Shown here: one piece after another, positions 41,239 to 51,610 of the stretch
Layout: the number at the start of each line of letters is the position of its first letter
Position numbering within the stretch: the stretch's first letter is position 1
Source of the DNA: Gracilariopsis chorda
Taxonomy: Eukaryota; Rhodophyta; Florideophyceae; Gracilariales; Gracilariaceae
Direction of reading: 5' to 3'
Assembly (NCBI GenBank): GCA_003194525.1
Contig: NBIV01000052.1
Span: 62,001-126,000, forward strand
Length of the DNA: 64,000 nt
Notes under the pieces: generated by a model
Told to the model about the DNA's origin: nothing
Databases searched by the model: none
Seen by the model: only the letters and a program-made list of their open reading frames with translations
Translations under genes and position numbers: made by a program

Positions 41239-43724
41239 GCTGCCATGTTCTCATTTTTCAATCGTATTTGACATATTCTCCCCTTCCATTCATCATATCC
41301 ATATAAGCTTATCTACATGACCAAATTTGAAACCCCCATTTCTCGTATGTTCAAGCTGTCAACGAAGCCAATGAAAAACACTACTCTATCGTTGTTTTCG
41401 GTGACATGCTGGTCTATTTGTTTTCCCTGTGACTTTCTGCTGCGAATTTGTTGAACTAGCGAAATAGTTCCTTTCACGAAGTGTCCTTTAAACGTTGCAC
41501 CAGCATATGGAGCAACAGCAATTACAAGTCCAATCTCACTTAGTTTGCCTAATGGGTCTTTGGAGCGTTCCAGGCATGAGGTGTTTTCAAGAACAAAGCA
41601 TTCTCCAAAGTCAGCAGTCACAAAGACCAGCGTTAGGAGGATTCCAACCCTTTGAAATCTCGAATAAACATTCGTTACCGCAGAATTACCCCTTGCGAGA
41701 CAACTAGCTTCAACTGCAACAAGGTATGTGAGTCACGTGACAGGATGGATGAGCTTTGTTCTCTGACTGGTCGAAAGTCTCTCCCCTCGGTGCTCTCCTC
41801 TCCATCTAGCTGCCTTATATCCCGCTCTTGCCGCCGATATCATTCCGATTCCGAGACCGATTAGGAAATCCCAGCAACATTCTACGCCCGATTATCTTCC
41901 ATTACGCCATACCACACCCGATTACAAGTGAAAGCGCGTACAATTCCGCCATTCCGATTAAGCACTGTCGCATCAACTACAAAAACTCAATCTAAAGTTG
42001 ACGAGGCTTCCAAAGCCCTGACCACGGCAGAGCTATCTCACCGGGGAAGATACGAGATACTTCTGATCCAATTTTCTTTGGGGCGATGTGAATCTCTTTT
42101 CCTGCAGAAAAGTCAAAGAGTACACAAATCCGAGAAATTCATTCGTTTCTCCTGGCGGATTCGTATCATCGAACAAACCCACTTCAACAGTTGTACGTAG
42201 TAGGGCTCCAGGATGATCCGCATCAAAATCAATCATACGCATCGGACCTTCCAGGTGTTTGAAGGACTCTTACACATCTTGCGCAGAAGATATCGCTCCA
42301 CCACATCTGCGGCAAGCACGGATGATCGAACAATAACATCATCGGGATCTTGCAGGGATATATTTTACATCTCTCTGCGCTCAAAGGTAGTCAAAGAGGT
42401 CAGAGAGATAAACCGAAAAAAACAGCTCACACCATATATCTGGAAAGAAGACTTTCAACAGGCAAAGGTCGAAAGAATGCCTGTGCTCCTTCATTGAGGC
42501 CAGAAAGCTTGTGGATAGGCTGAGGTTACGGCATGGCTTCATTGGCAGGTTCGACGAGATGTTTAATCTCTTTAGTGCAAATCAAACTAATATGGAATGA
42601 CTCACAATGAGAGTGCATGATCGAGAAACTTGAGTAAGTCCATGTGCCTGAAGCCCTAGTCCTACGCCTGTTTCTTTTTGGTTTGCGCAAGAGCATGAGT
42701 CTTATTCTAGGATCTATTACACAGAATTTAAAACAATACCACGGTAGAAAAAGGCGCAATAACACACGTGACTCGACATTCTAAGCAATGCAAACAGCTT
42801 TAGTCCTTCAGCGAATTTGCCAGACACTGCGCTCGATGGCAGGCGTCTTACATGAGCTGCGCGAGAAGGAACTCAAGAAGCAGTAAAGAGCGTAGGGCCA
42901 GGCGTGAGAGGCAATGAGTTGTTGATACAATCGATTGCTATTACCGATTGCAATCACCGATTGCAAAGCCAACTAGGAATTGCAATAGTACAGCTAGTAT
43001 GAAATCACATGAAGGACATACATTTTAATAAAAGCAGGTTCAGCAACAACTCTCAACAAAAGTGTACAATTTCCTTAACTACGTAATGTTGTTGCCGCAA
43101 ATAAATGGGCATGTGAAAAGGGCGCGATAGGCGGGATTTTGGAGGGAAAAGAAAAGCACATGAGCTGGAGCAGAGCGGGAGAGTCGAGCAGCGTCGTCGA
43201 CATTTCGATTACATTATTGAACTTTCGCAGATGAAGATTCCGCAGCAATTTATAATATCTTCACTAGATATTCCACAACAGAATTTTGTAAGTAAGCAAA
43301 ACGCATAAGATATTGCGCAGTCCAGTATTCGTGTGAACAGTTTTGCGGCCGAGTCCAATTCTGTTATCCTTACTCTCTCCCTTTTGACGATACACGAGAT
43401 CTGAGATGCATTCTAAGTGCTTTCTCAGCAGTCATACGAAAACATTTTCACTACAGTCGAGTAAACACCGGTCAACTATAGTAAGGGCACTTGTCATACG
43501 TCCCCAGCACATTGTTTTCATTCCATCAACCTACCTAATTCAATCATACAATCAATACCACCGTTACCATGGGCAATTACTACGCAACACATCGAAACAG
43601 ATACAAAACCACTTCACTTCTTCCGACGTGTGAGATACTAGTCAAACTTGCGTCGCCATATCGACAACCTGATTGCATTGTTTTCTTTCAAAAACATGCT
43701 TCAAAATTGAGTAGTACACAGCTT
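41239..43724. other. unassigned, with protein-like fragments
   Basis: Minus-strand frames 41621-41313 (ECFVLENTSCLERSKDPLGK) and 42242-42033 (FDADHPGALLRTTVEVGLFD) read like parts of real proteins but match nothing I recognise and lack clear ends. They may be exons or relics of one broken gene. ACCGATTGCAA occurs twice near 42942-42965. Confidence 0.35.
41708..41960. repeat. CCGATT-box repeat, copy 1
   Basis: It contains GTTCTCTGACTGGTCGA (about 41757-41773) followed by five CCGATT boxes within about 120 bp. A diverged copy with TTCTCTGACTGGTCGA and three to four CCGATT boxes lies at 59205-59400. Possibly an LTR or promoter module of a mobile element. Confidence 0.4.
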
Positions 43725-44315
43725 GTTTGATGAACACGAAGAACTTTTGACTGGGTTTTTGAGTAGCAATTATATCGCCAGAAGCCCAGCACGATGGTCA
43801 GATTCAATAGAACAGAAAACACAGGCATTAGATAATTGCATTGGATTCATAGATGGTAAAGTGCTCAATATCGCACGACAAAAGACCGATTGACTTTAAA
43901 ATGTTATCTACAACGGACACAGAAAGGTGCATGCACTCAAGTATAAAGCGGTGATTACACCCGATGGTATCATCATGCATGCCTACAGCCCTGTAGAAGG
44001 ACGAAGTCATGATTAGATTCTGTACTTTAGGTCCAATTACGACGAACATATGGAGAGTGCTCTCATCCTAGACGACAAGCAGTATTGAACATATTGGAAC
44101 AGTGGCTACCATGAAAGAGAAGTATTAAAAGTCCCATTCCAAGGCCCTGAGCTGAGCGACGATCAGAATGCTTACAATGCTAAAATAGCTGCTAAACGCA
44201 TAACAGTAAAGTAGATCTGCCGAGAAGTGAAGCTGTACTGGAGAATCACAGACTTTCTGACAAAGCTGAGAGTAATGCAGGCACCTGTTGGTTTTCCCTA
44301 TCTCACCGCGCCTTA
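43725..44315 (+). pseudogene. PIF/Harbinger transposase remnant
   Basis: One reading frame encodes the DDE nuclease of a PIF/Harbinger transposase, interrupted by about five in-frame stops. LDNCIGFIDGKVLNIAR carries the first catalytic Asp (family: CIGFIDGTVRPICRP). NVIYNGHRKVHALKYKAV and TPDGIIMHAYSPVEGRSHD match NGHKRVHALKFQ and GPVEGRRHD. VPFQGPELSDDQNAYN and VMQAPVGFPYLTAP match the C-terminal half. The family cuts and pastes DNA with 3-bp TWA target sites. Stops at the DDE core and loss of the third acidic site's context make it dead. A matching accessory Myb-like remnant lies downstream on the other strand. Confidence 0.75.
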
Positions 44316-44433
44316 ATTATGAACGTGCGCACGTGTTTCTACAAAAAACAGATATCAAAGTGCTTTGATTGTAGTCCTCCGTCTTTGGAAGAATATCTTT
44401 CCTCAAAAGACACTACTGAAACAGATTAGTCTC

Positions 44434-44554
44434 ATGAGCCGCGTTACGCGTCGAACGCAAAGTCTGCAGCGAACGAAGGCACCGCGAGGAGCGAAGCGAC
44501 GAACAAGCCGGAGCTAGTGAAATAATTAGGGCGGAGCCGGGTGACGCGGCTCAT
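44434..44554. mobile_element. 121-bp MITE-like inverted-repeat element
   Basis: ATGAGCCGCGTTAC (44434-44447) and its near-exact complement GTGACGCGGCTCAT (44541-44554) match at 13 of 14 positions and enclose about 90 bp. No clear target duplication. It overlaps the 3' end of the Myb-like relic. It may be a MITE or the subterminal repeat of the Harbinger element. Confidence 0.45.
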
Positions 44555-45480
44555 TATCATCCGACTCGAATGAATGAGATGCTTTCTCATCGGGAGCAGT
44601 GCGGTCAGCTCTCACATTTGCCACTGCGTTAAACGGCTCAACAGCGAGGTCTGGGTGTAACGCGGGAACAGTTTTCGACGCTTTGAACCCTCTGATAACT
44701 TCCATCACAATCTGAAACTTCTCAAGTTCACGCTTCTGCGCTTTCTATTTTTCTCGCGATCGCTATTCCCTGTCCAGCACCCTTTCTTTTGAGCTGTCTC
44801 AAAACGCTCCCTCTACAGCGTTAGTTTCTCTTTTTCTATAGTTAATCGCCGGTTATCGCCTCGCCCAACAGCTGCCGTAAACGCTGAAGTTTCGTCTTCT
44901 AGAGAAATTGATGCAGGCGAGGCTTTTTTTCTTCTTCTTGGGTTCAGGCTCATCTTTAACGTCTGCGATTTCATTACTCGCATCATCAGCTTCTTTCGGA
45001 CTTGTATCTGTAACACAGACGTACCTGTAGGGCCACGGAGCTCAGTCGAAGACAGACTATACGTCTGTGTTACAGTATCTTGCTGTGTAACCATGGTACC
45101 CGGTCTTTTCTTCTTCTCCTACTTATCAACACCAGCTTCAACCAAATGGTCTCGAGCTTCTCTCATCGTTCCAAGTAGCTCTCCCGGCTTTCCTATCTCA
45201 CCACTAATTCTACTCATCTTTGCTTCGATAGCTTTTTGTGTTTCATAGCTTTCCTGTAATTGCGTGTATCTGTTTTGAACAGATTTTCATGTCACAGCGT
45301 GTTTCATGCATTTTCCGCCATTAATCTTTGCGGCTGCTATCTCGAATTGTTTCCTGGTCTCGCCATTGGGAGCTACGTGCGCTTTCGCTGCAACGACTTC
45401 TCGGACGATTACGAGATCATTTTCTTTGGAGGATATGATCCTGGGCTTGGAAGCTTTTGGAAGTTGTAGATATTGGCGTA
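44526..45480 (-). pseudogene. Myb/SANT-like accessory protein relic
   Basis: Minus-strand sequence shows pieces of one protein. A Myb/SANT-like stretch (SKENDLVIVREVVAAKAHV, then RKQFEIAAAKINGG and KSVQNRYTQLQESYETQK) is followed by a helical part (MSRISGEIGKPGELLGTMRE), an acidic/Lys-rich region, and a C-terminal coiled-coil-like AQKRELEKFQIVMEVIR. Harbinger elements carry such a DNA-binding second protein, and here it faces the transposase remnant in convergent order. Several stops and frame changes are present and a 66-bp insertion lies at 45009-45074, so it is dead. Confidence 0.5.
45009..45074 (+). mobile_element. 66-bp snap-back LTR mini-insertion
   Basis: The first about 50 bases equal the start of the TRIM LTR (4082 and on). 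The last 15 bases (TACGTCTGTGTTACA) are the exact reverse complement of the first 15. It thus has TG...CA ends and a 15-bp terminal inverted repeat. It is flanked by a perfect 5-bp duplication GTATC (45004-45008 and 45075-45079), the target size expected for a retroelement integrase. Confidence 0.8.
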
Positions 45481-45836
45481 GGGTTTGATGGGGTCAGGGG
45501 AGTATTGACGGACTCAGTAAGCCATGTGATAGCATTGACAACCACAAACATGTATGTCATTATTACTCACATTCTCACGAAGTTTCATATGCGTAATATC
45601 TCTATTCTGTCGCCACGTCCTTGCAGCCTCCCAGAACAGCGCGGTTAGAGTAAAGCCTATCGATACGCTTGGCTTTGGTCAAAGAACTGACTGGCTCGCT
45701 GTTCTTTATGTTTTTCATTTCATATCAGTTCACTACGAGAGAGGACCATATAACTACCTGAAGTTCCAGTTATGAGTATTCCCCTGACGAGGAGCGATAT
45801 TTGTGCTGTAGATGCAAATGCACAAAAAGTACTCGG
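45481..45836. other. no gene recognised
   Basis: Flank of the copia insertion. Nothing could be assigned. It ends with the left target duplication CTCGG (45832-45836). Confidence 0.4.
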
Positions 45837-46120
45837 TGTTGTAGAAGCATCTAGAAGCTTCTAGGAAGCAACTAGAAACTGCTAATATCTAGAGACTTCT
45901 AGAAGGTTCTTTAGAAGAAATTATGTAGAAGTATTTTATGCTTTATGATAGAAGCTATTAGAAGTTCTAGAAGACTATAGAACATTATGAGAACACTATA
46001 TAAGAAAGAATTGCAGACCAGGTTTGATGAATGATAGAAGTCAAGCCGAGTCATCGAGATAAAACAACAGTGCGTTTACTCAAGTTTATCCTAAGCTCTG
46101 TACTACACCTACTTACAATA
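45837..46120 (+). repeat. outer copia 5' LTR
   Basis: 284 bp, TGTTG...CAATA. TATATAAG at 45997-46004 is the likely TATA box. U3 upstream of it is dense in GAA/TTC blocks. Confidence 0.9.
45854..45972 (+). promoter_or_regulatory. heat-shock-element cluster in the LTR
   Basis: Heat-shock factor binds alternating nGAAn/nTTCn units. Here GAAgcTTC (45854-45861), a perfect three-unit TTCtaGAAggTTC (45897-45909) and TTCtaGAA (45965-45972), with more GAA units beside them, lie 25-145 bp upstream of the TATA box. The same sites are in the 3' LTR. This resembles the arrangement in heat-responsive copia elements such as Arabidopsis ONSEN. Function is inferred. Confidence 0.6.
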
Positions 46121-46134
46121 GGTTATGGGCCCAG
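46121..46134 (+). other. primer-binding site, half-tRNA type
   Basis: GGTTATGGGCCCAG begins immediately after the 5' LTR. It is the exact complement of the anticodon stem-loop of eukaryotic initiator methionine tRNA (CTGGGCCCATAACC), as in Drosophila copia, which primes with a cleaved half-tRNA. Confidence 0.8.
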
Positions 46135-46326
46135 ACTACGCCTAAGTCAACCTCGTCGTTAGTACAACAGCTTAGAAGTCGGCTGTGAAGTTGAAATCCG
46201 AACAAAATCGTAGAAGTTCGAGGTTGTACGAAAATCAAAGAATCGTACAGTACAGAAATCAGAATTTCAAAAACCGTGCCATCAGAATCGGGCAAAACCG
46301 TCAAAAACCGTAATCGACCGTACAGT

Positions 46327-46679
46327 TGTTGAACGACTAGGACTGTCACTCATGTTATCTTAGGGCAATGTAGGTTGATCTACAGGTGCAATGAAGATTC
46401 AGGACAAATCGCTCCTGCGCTTCGACGTTGGCTTCCTTTGCGGTCGTTTACTCTGGGGTTGCTTGTCGCCCCATTTTATTGTCCAGTTTGGAGCCCGTTC
46501 GCTTTGGACTCAATTGCAATGTTTTTGCTCGTCGGACTTTTCGCAGTCATTGCGCACAGTGTAGCTGACAATTGCATTTGGTATCGCTAGAGTTCTCTCT
46601 ATCTTTTTGTACCACAAACGCAGACCGGGAATTGCTTTTCCCTTGCTCGAATTACTGCTTCATTCATTGGCTTTTCACA
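46327..46679 (-). repeat. nested copia 3' LTR (left copy)
   Basis: 353 bp; on the minus strand TGTGAAAAGCC...TTCAACA. Confidence 0.9.
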
Positions 46680-46688
46680 CACGCCCAA

Positions 46689-46712
46689 GTTGCATGAGTT
46701 ATCTCATGCAAC
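46689..46712. repeat. perfect 24-bp palindrome at the nested pol end
   Basis: GTTGCATGAG, four bases, then CTCATGCAAC. It sits just after the pol stop (46713-46715 on the minus strand) and 9 bp before the 3' LTR. Could be an RNA 3' structure or packaging/strand-transfer signal. Confidence 0.7.
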
Positions 46713-49700
46713 TCACTTCCAACTGTGCCTGTCTAAAGCAAAAGAACGGTGTGGAGGTAAACATAGTAACCCCGTTGTAGCAATTCTGTTCAGCAATCTT
46801 TGTGATTCATGGCTGTGTTTGGTTAATGCGTCGGCAATGTTCACTCGGCCTTGCACCCATCGTAGCACATCTAGTTCTCTTGCTTCAAATGAGTCTCGTA
46901 TACGTTGAACAGTCTGGCGGAGACGATAATCCTTACCCTCATGCAACGTAGTTATTGTATCAAACAAACCTTTTGAATCGACATTCAAGATGTGTCGAAA
47001 GTCATCTGCTGGTGATATTGACTTCAGTGCCTGCTTAACATTGTAACCACGATCATCTGCTTCTGTGAATGCCAATATTTCGGCTCCGTATGATGAGTAG
47101 GATACTCTACGCTGCTTCCCGCATGCCCAATCGATGATGTGGTAAACAGTTGCATTACCATCGGTAGTGCGGTATCGAAGTCCTGTTATGCATCCAGTCT
47201 GCCCATAAAGCTGTGATGATGTGACATTAAAAGCGGCATCAGAGAAGGTTACGACCTCTACACATTTCAATGTGCCTCCTGGTCGTTTGAAAATTAACAG
47301 AGAGTCGAACTTCTTCATTTCTGCCAGAATTCGGTTTGCCTCAACTATGTCAATTGCGGCAGAAGTTGTTGCATGGCTGAGCCAAAGTGGGCGGCCTGTG
47401 GTAAGGCATCACTTCCAAGCCATATCATTTCACCTGCCATTTTGCGGTAGAGCTTTCTTCCATGCTCCGATGCGTTATCCTGTAGCATAGTCTTGCGTTG
47501 AGCGCTGATGTTCAATGGTCTGATTGATTTCACATACTCCTGCATGGAGAGTGTGATACTAAAGTCTTCTGCTTGTCTTATCGTGCATCCATTAAATTGA
47601 ACTTCATCATCCACAATCGTCTTGCTTATCTGGAATCTCTTTGATATTTCTTCAGAAAACTCATGCATTGTCTTGACATCGCCAGCCATGAGAAGATCGT
47701 CGGTGAGCTTTGCAACCAGTAGAGTAATCGCGCCTTCGCCATTGCGTCGCAGGAATAGCTGACTAACGCCATAGACTCTTTGAAATTCTGCTTTGTGGAG
47801 TAGCCATGCTTCAATAACTTGCGCCCATTGTCTACCTGCCTCACTGATGCCGTAGAGAAGTTTGACTAGTTTCCATAGTGTTCCTCGGTTACCCTTCCAC
47901 TCAGCAGGCGGTCAAACATAGAGATCTCTGGTGATTGGTCCACTTTGGAGATAGGCCCCTTTTACATCAATACATCCAATTCTGAACTTGAGTAGCGTCA
48001 CCAATGATAACATCATGCGTATAACGTAGAACTGTGCGCTGGAAGAGTCGTTACGAATGTTCCCCTTTTCCATGTCTCTGTTCCCGTGTGGGCAGAGCCT
48101 CGCCTTCATGCGCATGTGTCCTTTCTCTTCACGCTTCACTTTGTAAACAATATGTGAGGTGATAATGTTCGCGTTCCTGGGGACGGTCTGTTCTGGTACT
48201 TCCACATATGCATCTTTCCAAGCCTTATCTAGTTCTTCTGCCACTGCCTTATCTAGTACCCATTGTGGTGCGCAGTCCATTTTCTTCCTGGAAACTTGGG
48301 CTCCCCCAGTCACCTTATGTATCTCCTGCAATACTTTTTGCTCATCGGACTGGAGCTCAAATTTCACTGGTATCTGTTGTTGATGAGCAGTTGGTCCGAT
48401 ATCTTTCTCTGGCTCACCTAGAACTGCCTTCGTGAAGAAGCTTTTGCGGAGAGTATCCGTGGCTGTTGTCTCTTCATCGTCATCTTCTGGTCCAAAGACA
48501 TCCATCATTATCTGTGCAGGGTCGTTAGGGTATTCCTGTTCCAAATTATTTCCAGTGTGTTGTACGCCTTCTTGATGAGCGGAAGACGGGATATCGTCAG
48601 CTAGGAGATCCTCTAGTATACCCTGCTGGAGTTCATTGGCTAATTCTCCTTCTGGTACCATACGGATGTGCTCATATGCCACTTGCATGGGTGGTCCTCT
48701 ATCTGAGCGACGACACCTTACATAGAACGGGGTTGTGGATACCACAGTTGCTCGCACCCATCGGACTGGATCGTTTTGTTTCGAAGTGTTATAATAGACC
48801 CAGATCTGGGAGCCACTTTTCAAAGCGGAAAATGGTACGAGATGGTTGTCGTGTGAGCGCATCAGTTTCTGCAGCGCTCGGGTATCAGTCATACTTTTGT
48901 GGGCATTGAGCAAGTCTGGAGGTACATGGCTATGAGGAATACCCAATAATGACGGAGAGTAACCACGTGCGAGTTGAAAGGAGCTTAGGATCGAACTTCC
49001 GTGAAAGATATTACACAAAAATGATGCACGTGCGACGAGAGTTTGTGGAGATGCAGTTGTTTGTTCGTGAGATATTCTGTCGAAGATCTGCTTGAATAGC
49101 CCATTATTGCGTTCTACTTTCCCATTCTTTGAGGATGAGCAAGAGGGTCTTTCTTGAATGTCGATGCCATGGGATTTCAAGATCTTTCTGAGCGCTGGTC
49201 TCGTAAACTCAGGGTCGGCGCTGAAGGTACGGGGTGCCCCATGATGATAGATCCATTCAGTTTCGAGCTTAGCAGCCATCTCTTGAGCGTCCCTCTTCTG
49301 CACAATCACTCTCTCACCGTAATTAGTACCTGCGTCAATCATGTTGAGCACTTCGTACTTATCCTGAGATACGTAAACGACTAAAAAGTCTGCCTGCATA
49401 GATTGATTGAAGGCTTCGTTGACATGGCTGATGGATACTTTCTTTCTATGTGCTGGTCTGCCTGTCGATGCGCAGATGTCGCACGCATTACAAATCATGT
49501 CGCATGCATCCGACAACTCTGGGCTAAGTTTGTCGGCATCTTTCAGGATAGATTTCATCTCATCAGCAGATGCGTGTGTAAATCTATGAATCTTCTTAAT
49601 AGCGTTCTTGTCAATGCGTAGTCCATGTTTTGTGGTGCCTAGTAGGCTCGTCATCGTCGACTCTCGGTGTGGCACGAGATCAACGCGAAGGCGTTCATTA

Positions 49701-51194
49701 GTGTCGTCGTCTGCGGCAATGTACGTGAAGAAGACTCGCTCTTGCACATCCATTGGCCTCTTCATGCAAACAGTGGGCGGATTGGTACGGTTCATAGTGT
49801 TACAGTACTTCCTGACATCCAATCCGAGTATCATAGGCGACGTTCCTTCAACTGTAGCGAGGTGGGTCGGCCATGGATATCATTGATAACCAACGTCCAC
49901 GTAGCAATAAAAGGCTTAGCATTTTCGGCGGTGTCGCCCCACCCATGAAAGTAGTGTGCCCGTGGGGGATCAAGGTCAAGGGGTATACACAGGGCATCAC
50001 ACAGTGCAGTAGCATTTTCAATACCGCTCGTGGAAGTGAGTGCTCCATCATCAAGAATAGGGTTGAGGTCCAGTGGGAGCGTACTGGACCTCAACGCGGA
50101 AAAAGCGACTTCTTTACGTCGTTGGGTTTTCCTATCTCTGCCTCGGTATTTTGAGGGGGTAAGTCATCCGCCACTTTCGATACGGTCATCGTCTCATTCC
50201 TTGACCGCCTGCGTCGGCGTAGTACTTCTTCCGAACATTCCTTACGATCTTTATACCAATGACCGAGCTCTCCACAACCACGGCAAGGGTTCTCCTCTTT
50301 GAGTTTCTTAACAAATCCATCCCGATTTGGTGGCTGTCCAAAGGTACGTTTTCCCAGGAGTGAACGGTTTGTGTGCTCTTTAGGACTAGCATTTCTGACC
50401 TCCTGTTCATCGTGGACGTGAGAAAGTGATGCTGTAGCGGATTCCAACGTAAACATTGTCGAGTGATCATTTCTTCCTTGCTTGTGCTGCTGTAGTAGCT
50501 TAGTAGCCTTTCCGAGGAGTGTGCTTGGGGTAGAAGAATCTTCCATACCTTTGATCATTTCTTTCAGTTCGGAGGCTGTCAACGTCAAGCATAATTTTGG
50601 ATGCTTCTTTGACAGAGAATTATCAGTGGTGACTTGGAATATAATCGAATTCATCGTGTCGGCAGTGAGACGTGCATTGCGGAGCATAAGTATTGCGAAC
50701 TGCCTTGTAAATGATTCCTGCATTCCCGATGTATGGTTTTTATACTTCGCGACTGCACCTTTGAAGCGAGCTGCGAAAGAAGATACCCTTTCTCCATTCT
50801 TCCTTTCGCAGTTGTGGACTGCAGTAAGGAGGTCTAGTTCTCTCTTGACGGCTTCAGTTGGAGAATCGGTGGCAATTGTCTTGATTATGCACTCAACCAT
50901 AGCTTCATTTTCTGCATCCTTCCCATCAAAGTCTAATGAAAGTTCTCCAGCGGCCTCCGCCTCTTTTAACAATTCCTTGGCGGTTGCATCACAGCGTAGG
51001 TATATGAGTCGGCCTGCTCCACGACAAATGGCTTTGAACTTTGTATCCACTTCGGCAAAGGATGCGATCATCTTCATCCATGTTCGTAGAGACTGGCGGT
51101 ACTCAACCTTTGAAGTAACGTTTGTAACAAACGTTGGCGCGTTATTGATTCCTCCACCTGAACCGAAAGATGCATTGCCCTCTGGGCCCATTAC

Positions 51195-51547
51195 TGTTGA
51201 ACGACTAGGACTGTCACTCATGTTATCTTAGGGCAATGTAGGTTGATCTACAGGTGCAATGAAGATTCAGGACAAATCGCTCCTGCGCTTCGACGTTGGC
51301 TTCCTTTGCGGTCGTTTACTCTGGGGTTGCTTGTCGCCCCATTTTATTGTCCAGTTTGGAGCCCGTTCGCTTTGGACTCAATTGCAATGTTTTTGCTCGT
51401 CGGACCTTTCGCAGTCATTGCGCACAGTGTAGCTGACAATTGCATTTGGTATCGCTAGAGTTCTCTCTATCTTTTTGTACCACAAACGCAGACCGGGAAT
51501 TGCTTTTCCCTTGCTCGAATTACTGCTTCATTCATTGGCTTCTCACA
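51195..51547 (-). repeat. nested copia 5' LTR (right copy)
   Basis: 353 bp. Directly after it (minus strand) is ATGGGCCCAG, again matching the initiator-tRNA anticodon stem-loop. The open gag frame begins inside the last 27 bases of this LTR. Confidence 0.9.
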
Positions 51548-51610
51548 ACAGTACAGTACGCTGTGTCATTTCCGAAAATCGAAATTCGTTAATTTACGTC
51601 AACAAGAAAC

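Larger units (their letters stand above)
46327..51547 (-). mobile_element. nested antisense Ty1/copia element
   Basis: 5221 bp inserted in the leader of the outer copia. LTRs of 353 bp (46327-46679 and 51195-51547) differ at about two positions. A perfect duplication ACAGT flanks it (46322-46326, 51548-51552). On the minus strand the order is gag (about 51221-50091, with CRGCGELGHWYKDRKEC zinc knuckle), protease (ILDDGALTSTSG, near 50050), integrase (with YVSQDKYEVLNMIDAGTNYG and ERPSCSSSKNGKVERNNGLF), reverse transcriptase (ending with GCIDVKGAYLQSGPITRDLY and on) and RNase H (SYSSYGAEILAFTEADDRGY, near 47080). Pol is spread over several frames with about three or four breaks, yet the LTRs are almost identical, so the breaks are recent or it was copied by a partner. 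Confidence 0.9.
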
